Assembly: GCA_025738555.1 (NCBI GenBank)
Contig: JAOVFP010000014.1
Coordinates: 3,658,001-3,722,000 of the forward strand
DNA from: Cyathus striatus
Taxonomy: Eukaryota > Basidiomycota > Agaricomycetes > Agaricales > Nidulariaceae
Direction of reading: 5' to 3'
Length of the DNA stretch: 64,000 nucleotides
In this document: positions 12,350 to 23,318 of the stretch, piece after piece
Layout of the letters: each line of letters begins with the position of its first letter
Position numbering within the stretch: position 1 is the stretch's first letter
Position numbers and translations under genes: made by a program
The notes under the pieces: model-generated
What the model saw: only the letters and a program-made list of their open reading frames with translations
Database searches by the model: none
Told to the model about the DNA's origin: nothing

Positions 12350-13400
12350 GTTACTTACGTTATATCTTTGAGAGGCATAATACATTTCAAGCACATCATA
12401 CTTGCATGTATATCATGATTGTGACATGTTGATGGGGTTCCAACAGATCTATAATGAACATGTTTTGGTACCTTTCATATCCAAGGAATCAGAGCACTCA
12501 GTGATGACACATTTAACCCATAGCTCATACTTAGTAGTGTAATTCAGCCTCTTGCATTGACAAGTCAGTTATTGATTCAGACCCTGTATGACAATACTAC
12601 ACATGACTATAGAAAAATGACAGTAAGTTTTTCTTAAGCAAGAAATGAGGGCCACTGAGCAAGAAAGTGAAGAGAAGTACAAGAGGGGTTTTCATATGTA
12701 TGAATGGATACTAATACTAAAAGAACTATACAATATAAATGAGAGATGTGAAACACAAGACAGTATAGAAGTGTTATGTAATCATATAGAGCAAGTATAT
12801 ATGTGACTTAATAATGTGTGTTGAAGATATAAGAATATCCAATAGTTAATGCAAGAATCATTATCATCTAATGACTGAGACATGTGAGTTTGATGTGATG
12901 TGGAATCACATATACTCACCATTCTTTCAGATTTGCTATTTATATGTAGTTCTTTCAGTATATGTTCTTTTCTGTTCAGTTGTTAAATATTTCCACCTCA
13001 TCATCTCTCATATCCAGACTAACCATTATAGTTTTACTTTGTCATTTCATTACATCTCTAGTTCTGATTATTAAACATTATATGATGCCATTTCCAACTT
13101 TCTCATGCTCTGTCAGTGGGGGCAAGACTTCTACTACATATACACTATATTTTTCATTTTAGTTTCTTATCACTACCACACTTCTATAACTTTTAATTGT
13201 TATTTTCCATGTTACAATCTTCAATTCTACAAGTACATATTGTTTCCTCTGCATATATAATTTACTCCATACTATTAAATACTTACTCCACTCTCATGAC
13301 AATTTTAATAGTGGTAGAGATAAAAAAATCTAATGTGATTGGAAAGCATGATATTTGTGAAAAAGTTGCAATGCACTTGAAAAATGTGACATGCATGCAG
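12350..13400. other. Unique core of the inverted-repeat element; no gene seen
   Basis: AT-rich sequence with only short ORFs and no transposase motif. Nothing to annotate. Confidence 0.4.
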
Positions 13401-13402
13401 AT

Positions 13403-13670
13403 TGTCACGGCGTGACGCGCCTCAAAGACGTGACACGTGTGACATGCATAAAAGCGTAACGCTCATAAAGAACGTGACAAACGTGACGCGTGACGCGCAT
13501 ACAAAGCGTGACAAACGCGCTAAAGCGTGACAAGTGTAATATATGCATAGTGTGGGAGAATTGTGACAGATGTGACGCGCGTGAAAATTGTGACAAATGT
13601 GTGACGAACGTGATGCGCGGGAATATGCGTGACAGACGTGACGGGCAGGAAGAATGTGACAAATGTGATA
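13403..13670 (-). repeat. GTCACG minisatellite, right arm (inverted)
   Basis: Reverse complement of the left-arm minisatellite (CGTGACAAACGTGACG words), closely matching 11,790-12,110. Followed by two inverted 102-bp units and the terminal repeat. Confidence 0.8.
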
Positions 13671-13997
13671 ATATTCTTCAAATGATCACTTTTGAGTGCC
13701 TCCATACTATACTAATATAGTTCCCTAGTAATCAACAACAATACATAAATGAGTGCCAATGATCACCTTCTAATATTCTTAAAATGATCACTTTTGAGTG
13801 TCCTCATACTATACTAATATAATCCCTTAGTTGTCAATAGCAATACATAAATGAGTGCCAATGATCACCACTCCATTACATTTACTGAATATGCCTTATA
13901 AAAATGGCACTCATTTTTTTGGTGGAGAATCAGGATCACTAGCACTCATTTTTCCTGAGCAATTTGCGATCAAATTGGCTGACACCACTCTTCTGTC

Positions 13998-15893
13998 TTT
14001 CTTTTTATATATGGGGCACATCCATCCTTTGTGGAAGGTGGAGTGCGGTTCTAATCCTGTATGGTTTATCTCATTAAAGACTTGGACAAGCATTTCAGTT
14101 ATATCAAAGGTTTGTTCTCCTCTTTTTTCGTCATTGTCTCCAATTTGTATCATATGTTTCCAGTATTCATTTGGTATACCATCCAGTCCAGGTGATTTAC
14201 CTGGCTTAAGATCTGCAATGGCTTGTCATATTTCCTTTTTCATGAAGGTGTGTGCTACATCTTCCATATCTGATTCTTCAAGCCTGGTCTCAATTTGATC
14301 CAACACTAGCTTGGTTTTTTCTAGATGGTTGGCATGTTCTGTTTCAGTTTGGGAGATATTTTCTGTTTGGAGTCAAAGATGGTGGGCCTGGGCAATCTTT
14401 GCCATTTTCTTGGAAGATCTGGTGAGTTGGTTGAGATTGTGGGGGTCTTCTTGGAGTGCTAGTATGGTGTCTCATGGTTTTCATTCCCTTACTGTGCTAT
14501 GCCAATGTTTACCTATCACTTCTTGTTCTAAGTGGTAGTTGATGTGAATGTGTTGTCATATATTATTGTGTTGTTTTACTTGCAGGTTTTTTATTTCTTC
14601 CTCTAGTGTTGATGAGCGAGAACTCATTTCTTGCTCTGTTAGGGTTGTTGATCATAGAGTGGTTTTATGCTCAGCTTCTTTCTGTTTTATTAGTAGTCAA
14701 GTTTTTGGGACTCTCTCTTTACAGTAAGTTTTTACTTTTTCAGTTATAGCAGCTTTATACTCATGGTAAATAGTTTGTTTTGGCTGGTTGTTAGTTCTGT
14801 CTTCCACTGTATTTGTGATTCTATTGTAGGATTGCTTGGTAAGGGCACTTATATCTTTCATAAGGGCAGTATCTTTCAGGGCAAAACTGGGGATTGACCA
14901 TCTTCCTGGTCCAATCTCCAGTGCTCCTGGGTCAAAGATTTGTGCAAAGATGAGCTTATGGTCAGCCTTTTCAATTCCACTATGGTGAATGCCCCATCCT
15001 CTGCTATGTTTTATGATTTTATTATTGACATAGATTCTATCAATACATGATTGGGCTTTGGTTGTTTCCTGTTGGTAAGAATAGGTGAGTTCATCTGGGT
15101 TTTCATCTCACCAGCCATCTATTAGTCCTAAATGGGCTTTTACTTGTTTCAGTGCATCTACAGCATTTTGGTCATCAGAGTGCAAAGGTAGTTGGTCTGC
15201 ACTGTCTTCTACCATGTTGAAATCTCCCAGAATGATGTCTGGTTTTGGTATGCTGTTGTTTCTTATTATTTGATTAAGCTTATTCCAAAAATTAGTGCTT
15301 TCTTGTTTGTCATTCGGTGAGTAAACATTCAGTATGTGCATTATTTCACTATTATTTTTCCACTGGATAATGAGAAGCAGTGTGTGTCCTGGGATCACTT
15401 CAATTGTGCAGGCTTCTTTCCACTGTGTGCTACCTTTGTTGAGTATGAAGGCAACCCCCACTGCATTATGGCTTGTTGGGTTAGTAGAGTTAGTGATCCT
15501 TATGCTAGTCTTAAATTTCTCATTTAGGCTGGATGTGTCTGTTTCTTTTAGGTGAGATTCTTGCATGGCAAGTATGCCAATATGTTGTTGTCTCATTACT
15601 TGATTGATATGTGCCCACTTAGATGTGGAGCTAGAGCCCCCTTCTCACATATTTAAAGATGCAATTTTTATGTGTGCCCTCAGTTTTTTACATTTTAGTT
15701 TGTTGCGGGAAATAGTAGGGTGAGGGCACATTGGGGTTAATGGCCTTTGGTGTCCCCTTGCAGTGGGGGTAGGCCTTTGGGGAGGCTGCTGTGTCTGATT
15801 GGACTGTGATGTTGTGTGTTGTGTTCTATCTGGAGCTGGTGCAATATTCCCATCATTGCAAGTTTGAACACCAGAGGTATCCATTCTCACTCT
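13998..15893 (-). pseudogene. LINE ORF2, N-terminal part: APE endonuclease and linker
   Basis: Minus strand from about 15,890. KIASLNM followed by a TGA, then EGGSSSTSKWAHINQVMRQQ and ILAMQESHL give the start of the endonuclease; LNVYSPNDKQES, DIILGDFNMVEDSAD and, further on, SRGWGIHHSGIEKADHKLI supply the remaining catalytic Asn, Asp and His positions. A long charged linker follows, then ADLKPGKSPGLDGIPNEYW and GWMCPIYKKKDR at the start of the reverse transcriptase. Four or five in-frame stops are present. The piece ends exactly at the 7-bp duplication of the inverted-repeat insertion. Confidence 0.85.
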
Positions 15894-15899
15894 GGGGAT

Positions 15900-16797
15900 A
15901 TGCGCAGGGCGGTCCTGATAGGTTGGCCTTTGTGGGGCCCCAGTATGGTATGCTGGATGATGAAGAGAAGAAAAAGTTGCTGGGTGTCTACCTCCTAATT
16001 CCCTACCTCCTTCATCAGGGGGTTGGGTGATAGACAGACCCTCACCCCCTCCAGAAGTCAGAATGATAGTGCCTGTGAATGTGTAATGTGAATCTGAGTT
16101 TAATATAGAGTGATGTGAAGTAGTAGCTGCAGTATATACAACACCTGTACAGCCATATTGAGTGAGTACAGGAACCTTGACCTAGGTTACCATAGGTAGA
16201 CTATGTCGAGATTTTGGTGTGTAATGCTAGGACATTGCACATCAAGGTTGTGACTTCAACCTCTCAGCCCAGCACATCTGGACCTAAATAGGTCACTGTT
16301 TTTGGTGCTTTGTCAGAGCACCAAGTGAGTCATCTGCTTTCCTGTCCTCCATAGAGTTAGTATATTTGGGCAGGGACTATGGGTTTATCTATTGATATAG
16401 ATGTTCCCTGTGTAGTCAGTCCTAGATCCAACTTGTGTTAGGGATTGTTCTTACTAATGATGTGTTAGTTCAGTATTGGGGGGGACAAGAGAAGAGAAAG
16501 CAGAGCTGATGGGCAGGATAAAAAACATGAAGAATAGGTGGATTAGATTAATTGGCTTCTTTCTACTGATAATCAGAGTAAGAGACAGTCTCAGATTCAC
16601 TAGTAAGGATAGATAAGAGAAAATGTATATTTATTCATACATGTTACAAAAATAGTTGACAGAACATATATAAGAGTGAAGAGATATGAGGACATTCATC
16701 CTTTGCAAGAGAGCAGGTAGCATTGATTAGAAGCCACTGTGTCCTCTATTGCTGCCATGGCCCCTACCTCTAGTCTGACTTCCCCTCTGCTGCTACC
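15900..16797. other. LINE inter-ORF region
   Basis: Spacer between the ORF1 stop and the first recognisable ORF2 residues. Part of it may be the decayed N-terminus of ORF2; no motif is visible. Confidence 0.4.
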
Positions 16798-18062
16798 TCA
16801 AGCTCCACCCCAGCTTTGTCCTCTGTTGGCCTGGCTGTTGAAGCCACTTTGGGGTTGTCCTGGTTGGTTTGCTGCTGTGATTGCTTGAGTGAGGATGTTA
16901 GAGTGATCCACTACTTGGTGATCCTCATTGTCATCAGGGATTGGTTCTAAGCCTAGGCAAGCAGGGTACTCACAAAGTCCAGAGGGGTGATTGAGGCCCC
17001 AGCAGATGGTGCAGTGCATGGAGCCCTGTATGTCTCTGCTACATGTGACACAGGTTGGCCCAATGATCAGTGCTTCCTTGAAGTGCTCAACCTCTTTCCA
17101 GTGCACCGCAGCATTGGATGTAATTGGAGTCATGTGAATATGCCAAATGGTGACTGGAGCAGTTTTGCCAGTCTTCCTGTTCTTACTGTTCATAACATGG
17201 GTGAAGCGCTGCTTGGTTGGGATGTTAGCAAGGGCCTTGTTGTCCCCATATTGGTTGACATAGTTGGCAAAATCATCTGATGCACTGAAGGAAGCCCTAA
17301 GGACTTCTGTAACTTCCTGATCTTTTTCTCTGGTGTCCAGTCCCTTAACACACAGATACATCATAAAGTTGGATGGTTGGGAGGTCAAGAGGGAAGACAG
17401 TGAGCCAATTGAGACCTTTCTGGATGCAGCCTGTGTTGACTGCAAGGCCGCACATTCCCAGGAGTTGACAACAATACGGATGGGATGTGGCACCTTGTCC
17501 CCGGGAAGGGGGGACTGACAGCATGCAGAGATAGCAGCTAGGACAGTGTTGGGTCCCAGGAAGGATTGGAGGATGTTGGTCACCTTATTTTCCTTTGCAT
17601 CAATCTCATCTTGATAGTCAGATGCTTTGTCCCCCTCAAGAAGCACGAAAAAACTTGGCTTCCCTTTTACCTGAGCAAAGACCTTCTTCGAGACCTTCTT
17701 GTCCATTGATGTGAAGATGGTATGGTCATCTACTCCATTGATGTAGGGGAAGAGAGCACACTGCCTGCTTTCCAGTTCTGTAGTGTTAGTTGTGGTGTCT
17801 GGGTCGGTGGTGTTGGGGGGCATTTGGTGCAGATTCGTCTTCAAGGATGAAACCTGCTGCTCTTAGCTCAGCTCTGCTATGTGTCTGAAGCAGAACATTC
17901 AGGATTTGCTTTAGATTGCCAACACCAGCAGAGGGTGCAGAGTACGATTGAACAGGGGTAGTGTTTGTGGGGAGCTGGGGGGGGATGATATTGGTTGGTA
18001 TGTGTTGGTTTGCTTGGCCTTCCTGGGTGGCTTCAGTGGACTTGTCTATGTCCATGCTTTCA
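16798..18062 (-). pseudogene. LINE ORF1, gag-like protein with CCHC knuckle (second exon)
   Basis: Minus strand. The first frame (18,055-17,786, MDIDKSTEATQEG...) passes by one frameshift in a C-rich stretch near 17,820 into a 348-codon frame ending at 16,798. The C-terminal half contains CTICWGLNHPSGLC, a perfect CX2CX4HX4C zinc knuckle, preceded by a further CX2C pair. This is the usual RNA-binding module of Tad/I ORF1 proteins. The 5' end at 18,062 fits a splice acceptor (CACTCAG). Apart from the shift the frame is open, so this part is better preserved than ORF2. Confidence 0.75.
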
Positions 18063-18789
18063 CTGAGTGTTAGGTAAGATGAGTCATAGTGTCACAACCG
18101 TGCCCCTAGCCTGACTTGGCGGCGGAGTACAAGAGAGTGACTGCGGAGAAGCGAGGGGTGAGTGTAAGACGAAAGCGGAGAACGATAACTCAGGGGGTAG
18201 GACTTCGGCTTCAGCTTATGTGCTGCGCCCCTGGGATTCCCGGTCCTGGATTTCGGAGTAAGGGCAAGCCCTTCGGAGAAGACGAGAGACGGAGGACGAG
18301 AGATGTAACTCAAGTCAGACGAAAGGGTGAGGACGTAGTTCAATACGAAACTAAAGACTAAGTACAAATCGAGTACTACTTAAATACTAGAGACTCGAAG
18401 TAAGTAAAGGCCGCTGGCCAAGGCCAGCGGAGAAGTACGGTCAGGGTAGGTGTACGTAGAATGAAGACTATAACTAATTAAACATAATAAAACACGTCGG
18501 AGAAGTGAGCGCGTATGGCGGTGTAAAGTAAAACAGATAGTGGCGCACTTAAGAATGATAAGTGACTCACTATGAGATGTATACTACAATACTGAGGGGA
18601 TAGCTCAGTAGAACGGAAGAAAGGAAGCAAGAGTAATCTATGTACAGTAATCAATAAGTAATATTAAGAGCGTAATCAAAAGTCCGGAGTAAACAAAGGG
18701 AAAGGCGGAGTAAGAGCATAGGGGTCCGGAGGTAGGCGATACGGGATATGACACATAGGTATATGGAGTGTGAGGTGATTGAGACTTAC
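18063..18789 (-). other. Putative intron of LINE ORF1, now carrying a solo LTR
   Basis: On the minus strand GTAAGT begins at 18,789 and CACTCAG ends at 18,063. Without the LTR and one target copy the intron is 58 nt, typical for basidiomycetes. Splicing would join GKGDE to DESMDIDKST in one frame. An intron inside a retrotransposon ORF is unexpected, so this remains an inference. Confidence 0.5.
18090..18753 (-). mobile_element. Solo LTR, family A, 664 bp
   Basis: Ends TGTCA...TGACA, flanked by CATAG at 18085-18089 and 18754-18758 (perfect 5-bp target duplication). It is the reverse complement of 49,598-50,259 with few differences. Both contain a perfect inverted core, CCGCTGGCCAAGGCCAGCGG. 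No internal retroelement region is present, so it is a recombined solo LTR. Confidence 0.93.
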
Positions 18790-19136
18790 TCTTCATCACC
18801 CTTGCCAGTCATGGGGCGCTTGTTTGGAGAAGGAGAGGGTGAAGGTGAGCCAATCTCAACATTCTTGCATTTTGAACCTGCAGATGTCTCCGAGTCTGGC
18901 TCCGCTGAGTTCTGCTCAGTAGGCATGTTGGAGGGTGCAGGAACAGCATGAGCTCAGAGCTCCTTGGTCTTCTGGAAGTGGAGAGACTTGAGTGCATCAC
19001 TGCCCAGAGTAGTGTGAGTGTCGTTGCTCACTTGTGCATTCTTGGCTTGCAAGAGTTGCATGTGGTGTTCGACCTCCATGGGGGGGATAGAGCTGGTTAG
19101 AGGGCAGGTAGACTTGGGGGTAGATTGGGATTGCAT
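18790..19136 (-). pseudogene. LINE ORF1, first exon
   Basis: Minus strand from ATG at 19,136. It contains MEVEHHMQLLQAKNAQ (possible short coiled coil), one in-frame TGA after KTKEL, and a Ser/Pro-rich, Lys-rich tail (SPSPSPNKRP) reaching a GTAAGT donor at 18,789. Joined to the second exon it gives a continuous gag-like protein apart from the TGA and one frameshift. Confidence 0.55.
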
Positions 19137-19139
19137 TGT

Positions 19140-20030
19140 TAGATAGTGCTGAGGTAGGCTTTGGATAGTTTGGTTGTAGGTAACTGGATTCTGAGGACAG
19201 GAGAGGTATTTTCACTCACTGTTTTAAAGGGTTTCTTCACCCAGCATCTGGGTACTCCTTTGACCATGAATACAAAGTGTATCTTGTATCATGCATGCAG
19301 TGGCCCTTGCATCTGATCTTGAGTCATTGTATTTGAGCTTTGGTCGGTTTGAGGCCACTGTTAGGTGGCACATTTTGGGTGCCAAGTCTGTGTCCCTTTA
19401 ATAATATTTCCGAGGTAGCAGAGTGGCACCTAGGTGAGTGGCCACTGGTACCAGATTGGAGAGAGGGGGGGAGAATAGTGTGTGCTGTGGAGAAGGATAC
19501 AAGAAGGATAGAGGGCAGGGGGAGCAAGCACAGACAGCACTCTTTCCCTGTCAACATCGTACTGTTGGGTGTTCCTGTGTGTTGACTTGCTTGCGCATTA
19601 TTTGTGTTTACATTGGTCATCAGGATGGTATCGCTGTATTGGTAAGTTGAAGATTTAACTTGTCTATGTATTTGCTGCAAGTTTACTAGCTCATGGTCAT
19701 TGTGAGACTCGTATATACACTCCAAAAGCACGTAGGGGGGCAGAATGTATTCCCTGAGGGTCTGGTCAGCGGCTCCTCCTCCCCAGAGAGGGGAAAAGCA
19801 CATCGACACCAATTATACCCAGTCCTTGACCAATAGAGAACCATGGGAAAACCATAGATGGTCGTGGTTCAAGGTCAAGGAGCCCCCCCATAAATTTGTA
19901 AACATTAGAGTTGCTTTAGAGCATATTGAACTTAGAACATTGTTCATGTCAAGTTCATGTATACGGGCAGCAATGTTTGATTTGGTTCAGTTTCAGGGTA
20001 GAAGTTTATAGACAGACAGATCTGTCATTG
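19140..20030. other. Probable LINE 5' region
   Basis: No ORF with coding support on either strand. Position upstream of ORF1 suggests a 5' untranslated region; the end of the element is not identifiable. Confidence 0.35.
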
Positions 20031-20489
20031 GCTTTGAATTGAAATGGGGGGTGCGAGTGCGAAATCCTGGCTGATACTCCTCAGCAACTGTACCGGTCAG
20101 TCAAACGTGTTGACCAGGTCTTAATGGGTCTATAACAAAAATCGTTCCCACACCTTTTGTGACTCAGGAATCAGAGTGCCGACCAATGCCACATTTATGT
20201 AGTCATCTAAACATCAAAATTGAGCAAGCAGTGACTAAAGTAGTGTCGAAGATTTTGTGCATTTTTGGCTATTGAATGACAGCGGTAAAATTTCAATTGC
20301 TCCTGAAATAGATGCTAACTAGTCAGTGAGCAACAATTATTAATATAAGTCATAAATGTAGCAGCAGAACTAACAGCGGATTCCAAGCAACAAATTTAGG
20401 TGTATAATCCTGGAACTTTATAAGAGGCACAGTGCTTGCGATAGCATGCAAATCTATACATCATAAAGAGACTAGAATAGATGACAATG

Positions 20490-20723
20490 ATTGTCATTCG
20501 GTTATTTTTGCAGAGTGTATGTATGACAATTTAAGTGGCTAATGAATGTGGTATGTATAAATAAGCGACAGAAAGAATGAAATGTGGTATGGTAATGAAA
20601 AATACAAGTTTCTCATTGCAGGAAAACTGCCTGCTCTACAGTAGACCCATATACATATGATAAGAAGCCACAGTTGATTCAGAGGAATTGTACATTAACA
20701 ATGAAAGGGGAATTGCATGTATA
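20490..20723. repeat. Decayed duplicate of the 29.2-29.6 kb segment, left part
   Basis: Words such as GATTGTCATTCGGTTATTTTTG and GATTCAGAGGAAT match 29,270-29,290 and 29,595-29,610. Another copy of the first word is at 27,240. Between them CTGCCTGCTCTACA at 20,627-20,640 equals the tip of the family D LTRs, so an LTR relic may sit here. Confidence 0.5.
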
Positions 20724-21066
20724 CAGTATACTGTACTATTTCGACCGATTGTTCGGTCACGCGTCACGCAGGGTCTCCGAACAGAACAAATTCAGGCCTT
20801 GTCACACATCCCAGAGAGCATTGAACAAAGGGTCAAGGCAATTAAATAAGGCATAATTTTGATGATTTTTTTTACGTTAGATGTATGTATTATATCATAA
20901 AATAGTGTTTCATGTTTGTCATTGTTAAAAATATGAGGACAATGAACATTGTTGGCATGAACAAATCTTAAGCATGTCACGCACTGAACTGATCTCTGAA
21001 CTGAACAATGAACCCAGGTTTTCAGTCACACTCAAAATGAGCGAACAATTGGTCGAAATAGTACAG
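20724..21066. mobile_element. MITE, about 343 bp, TA target
   Basis: Inverted ends CTGTACTATTTCGACC (left, near 20,731) and its complement ending at 21,066, about 25 bp with few mismatches, flanked by TA. The sister segment at 29,630-29,650 lacks the insertion, which fixes the site. No ORF, so non-autonomous (Tc1/mariner-like by target). Confidence 0.7.
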
Positions 21067-21067
21067 T

Positions 21068-22229
21068 AGTTCTTTGCATACAGTCACAAATGTATATAAT
21101 GGAGTCTTCATCAGTCTGTGTTTACATATTAAAATAGAACGGGTTGATGTGCTGTGCAATGATTCATATTAGATTAATGTATCCTGAACTTCGCAGAAGC
21201 TGTCATTATTTGCAGGTTTTTTAGTTGAAGTTGTTTATCTCGGCGTGTATGAATGAGTCTTGTTATATCCAGTGTACCAAAATGAACAGCAGATTACACA
21301 CCAGATTACTTATCTTGTGTCTGAATCAGTCAATCGAGGATAATCGCACTGAGAGTTTAGGAGCGGCCTGTAGGGAGGTGACATCTGATAACACAATGCA
21401 CCTTGACACTGACTGAGAAAATGTATTTGCACACGTAACATAGAGAGCAGACACATATGTAAAGGTAAAATTTGAATAACAATGACGGTGAAATTTGAAA
21501 AAAGGAATAGGAAAAAATTGATTGGCTTTGGCTAATTGGAAGTACTGTAGGTAGTAAGAGCAAAAAGCTGTGGTAGGGTAGGGTGGGTAATGAAAACTCT
21601 GAGCAGAATGTGAGTCGAATGTGAGACGAAAACGAGACAGATACTGTTGCAGGTGAAAGAGAACTTTTTAGCTTCAAGTGGCTAGCGCAATGGTACGAAC
21701 CTGGTCAAGGAGAGAATCGTTCCTATTATCTCCATGATCCTCATCCAGAGAGCTCCACAAAGATGCTGCCTAGCCCTGGAATGAATAAGTTGAAGATACA
21801 GTCAATTGAGTTCGGAATAACTTCAATTGAAATGAGGGTAGTATGTACTCTAAGCTCAGACACTGGTGTCAGCCGCCCATGATGTTTCACATTGATAACT
21901 CAACATCATGGCCCACAAGAGAACAAGCCACTCATAGTACCTCTATTGGCCTAGTGTAAGTTAGTCACTTGAACTATAATAAAGAAATGAGCACACTTAT
22001 AATCTGTGTCACTTGCATTCAGATTCAGCACAAATTCCCACAGGTCAAGTTCCAACACTGCCAACAACAAGTGCTAAGGCTCCAGCATCGATTCACATTA
22101 GGGAAGAACAACAGCGCAGTCAGCTCATGACATCTGCAGTCATCTCGGTCACTCATAATTCAACACTCCACTCATCACTCTCTGAACTAGCTTTCCTATC
22201 CCCATCTTACCTTTGCACAGTATAAGTCA
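21068..22229. repeat. Decayed duplicate of 29,650-30,223 plus spacer
   Basis: 21,120-21,360 and 21,990-22,229 match the region upstream of the MILDKEP-type gene (for example GTGTATGAATGAGTCTTGTTATATCCA). The 21.4-21.98 kb piece has no counterpart there. CpG sites of the 30-kb copy are mostly TG or CA here. Confidence 0.6.
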
Positions 22230-22241
22230 AGTTGAGTCAAG

Positions 22242-22530
22242 ATGATACTGGACAAAGAACCCCTACCTGGTAGATGATCCTACACCCTCCAATGTGCCTC
22301 CTTCATATGACATGATTACATCCTCCCTGGGTGATTCAGGAAGTCAATCCATTGGCCCCATATCCTAGACCCCCAACATTGGTAACATTGCCAGCTCCCA
22401 TTTCCTCCTTACCACTCTTCAAATCCCCATTCTCCACCTTACCATCATCATCAAAACCCAAAACACCATGTACCATGGTTCAAATTCTCCCCCTTCCACA
22501 ACATCTCCTATTGCAATCGATCTGAGATAC
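22242..22530 (+). pseudogene. MILDKEP-type gene, 5' fragment only
   Basis: The start matches the gene at 30,224 (ATGATACTGGACAAAGAACC), then frame is lost within 12 codons. Homology continues through the Pro/Ser-rich part to CAAAACCCAAAACACCATG and stops near 22,470-22,530. Nearly all differences are C-to-T or G-to-A, many at former CpG, so this is a decayed truncated duplicate. Confidence 0.75.
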
Positions 22531-22764
22531 ATAGCTGGCATGGCTTCGACAGCTGTCTTACTCTCCCTGAACATGAAAACAACAATGAAGAGTTGACAGC
22601 ATCTACATACAGAGCGACCTGGGTCGGGCTCCTACTTCTGTGTACACCCCCCTCCCTCTTCTTCTTCTCCCTCTGCTGATGTAAGGAACAGGCACTCGTC
22701 ATCATCAGCAATATTTGGAAGAGACATTGAACCCCTCTCCCCATCCCCCTTCCCCTAGGGCCTA

Positions 22765-23318
22765 CAGATTTTGACGTTGCCCAATTTTTGACATTGCTTT
22801 AGTGACATTTCCATTCTGAGATTTGACGTTGCCTGGCATTGCCTGTGATGCTGTGTGACGTTGCATATTTATTTTTGATGTTGCTACATATAATAGTGCT
22901 GAGGTCCTGTGTTCAAGTCCCACTGTGTAGTTAGTAATAAATATAATAAATAAGTAGGATTGCACAAGATGGATGTTCTTTCATTTTAATAATATATATT
23001 AGCACTGGATGGGGTGGGGAGAGGGTATAACAAATAACACTTAGAATCCAACAGTGAAATACATATATTTTGTCACTTGTGTACAACATTTCTAATACTA
23101 TTTAGATTTTAGCTGGCTGGTAGTTTTGTAAATTTATGATATATACTAATAACAAATAGAGATTAGTAGAGATACATGGACTCTACTCATTTTTATGCAA
23201 GTTACAGAAATCTGAAAATGAAAATATGGATTTTGATGTTGCCTGTGATGTTGCCTGATGTTGCCAATCTGAGAACTGATGTTGCTGTGATGTTGCTTGA
23301 TGTTGCTTGTGTTGCCAG
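22765..23318. repeat. GAYGTTGCC/GACATTGCC word array, left part
   Basis: Repeated 8-9 bp words (GACGTTGCC, GATGTTGCC, GACATTGC, TGGCATTGCC) occur singly and in pairs. The array is cut by a solo LTR at 23,319 and continues at 24,618. Function unknown. Confidence 0.6.

Larger units (their letters stand above)
10707..13990. mobile_element. 3.28-kb inverted-repeat DNA element with internal satellites, 7-bp target duplication
   Basis: TTCTGTC occurs directly outside both ends (10700-10706 and 13991-13997). Removing the element and one copy restores the LINE reading KKKDRTDIANY, so the borders are exact. The ends are inverted repeats from CATAAGTGTCAGCC (left) and GAGTGGTGTCAGCC (right, reversed), near-identical for about 145 bp and then continuing as the same satellite units in opposite orientation on the two arms. 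The unique core (about 12.35-13.4 kb) has no convincing transposase. Type unclear: long satellite-bearing arms recall foldback or MULE-like elements. Confidence 0.85.
5900..19900 (-). mobile_element. LINE retrotransposon (Tad/I-type, two ORFs) with three nested insertions
   Basis: Read on the minus strand the order is ORF1 with a gag-like zinc knuckle, then ORF2 with APE-type endonuclease, reverse transcriptase, connection region and RNase H. RNase H after the reverse transcriptase is typical of the I/Tad group common in fungi. The 3' end falls near 5,900 (no clear poly(A) or target duplication seen) and the 5' end somewhere in 19.2-19.9 kb. Three secondary insertions interrupt it. Several in-frame TGA codons stand where arginine CGA is expected, so the copy is dead. 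Boundaries are approximate. Confidence 0.85.

Noticed and set aside
17333..17518. Plus-strand ORFs across 16,987-17,518
   Set aside because: Antisense shadows of LINE ORF1.
18092..18367. ORFs of 81-91 codons on both strands, with near copies at 49,983-50,243
   Set aside because: They lie wholly inside the two family A solo LTRs.
18590..18625. tRNA-like word GGGGATAGCTCAGTAGAACGG
   Set aside because: Resembles a tRNA 5' end with an A box, but no matching T arm or acceptor stem follows, and it sits in an LTR.
22880..22925. B-box-like GTGTTCAAGTCCCAC, possible tRNA or SINE
   Set aside because: No convincing A box or cloverleaf upstream; only one arm could be drawn.
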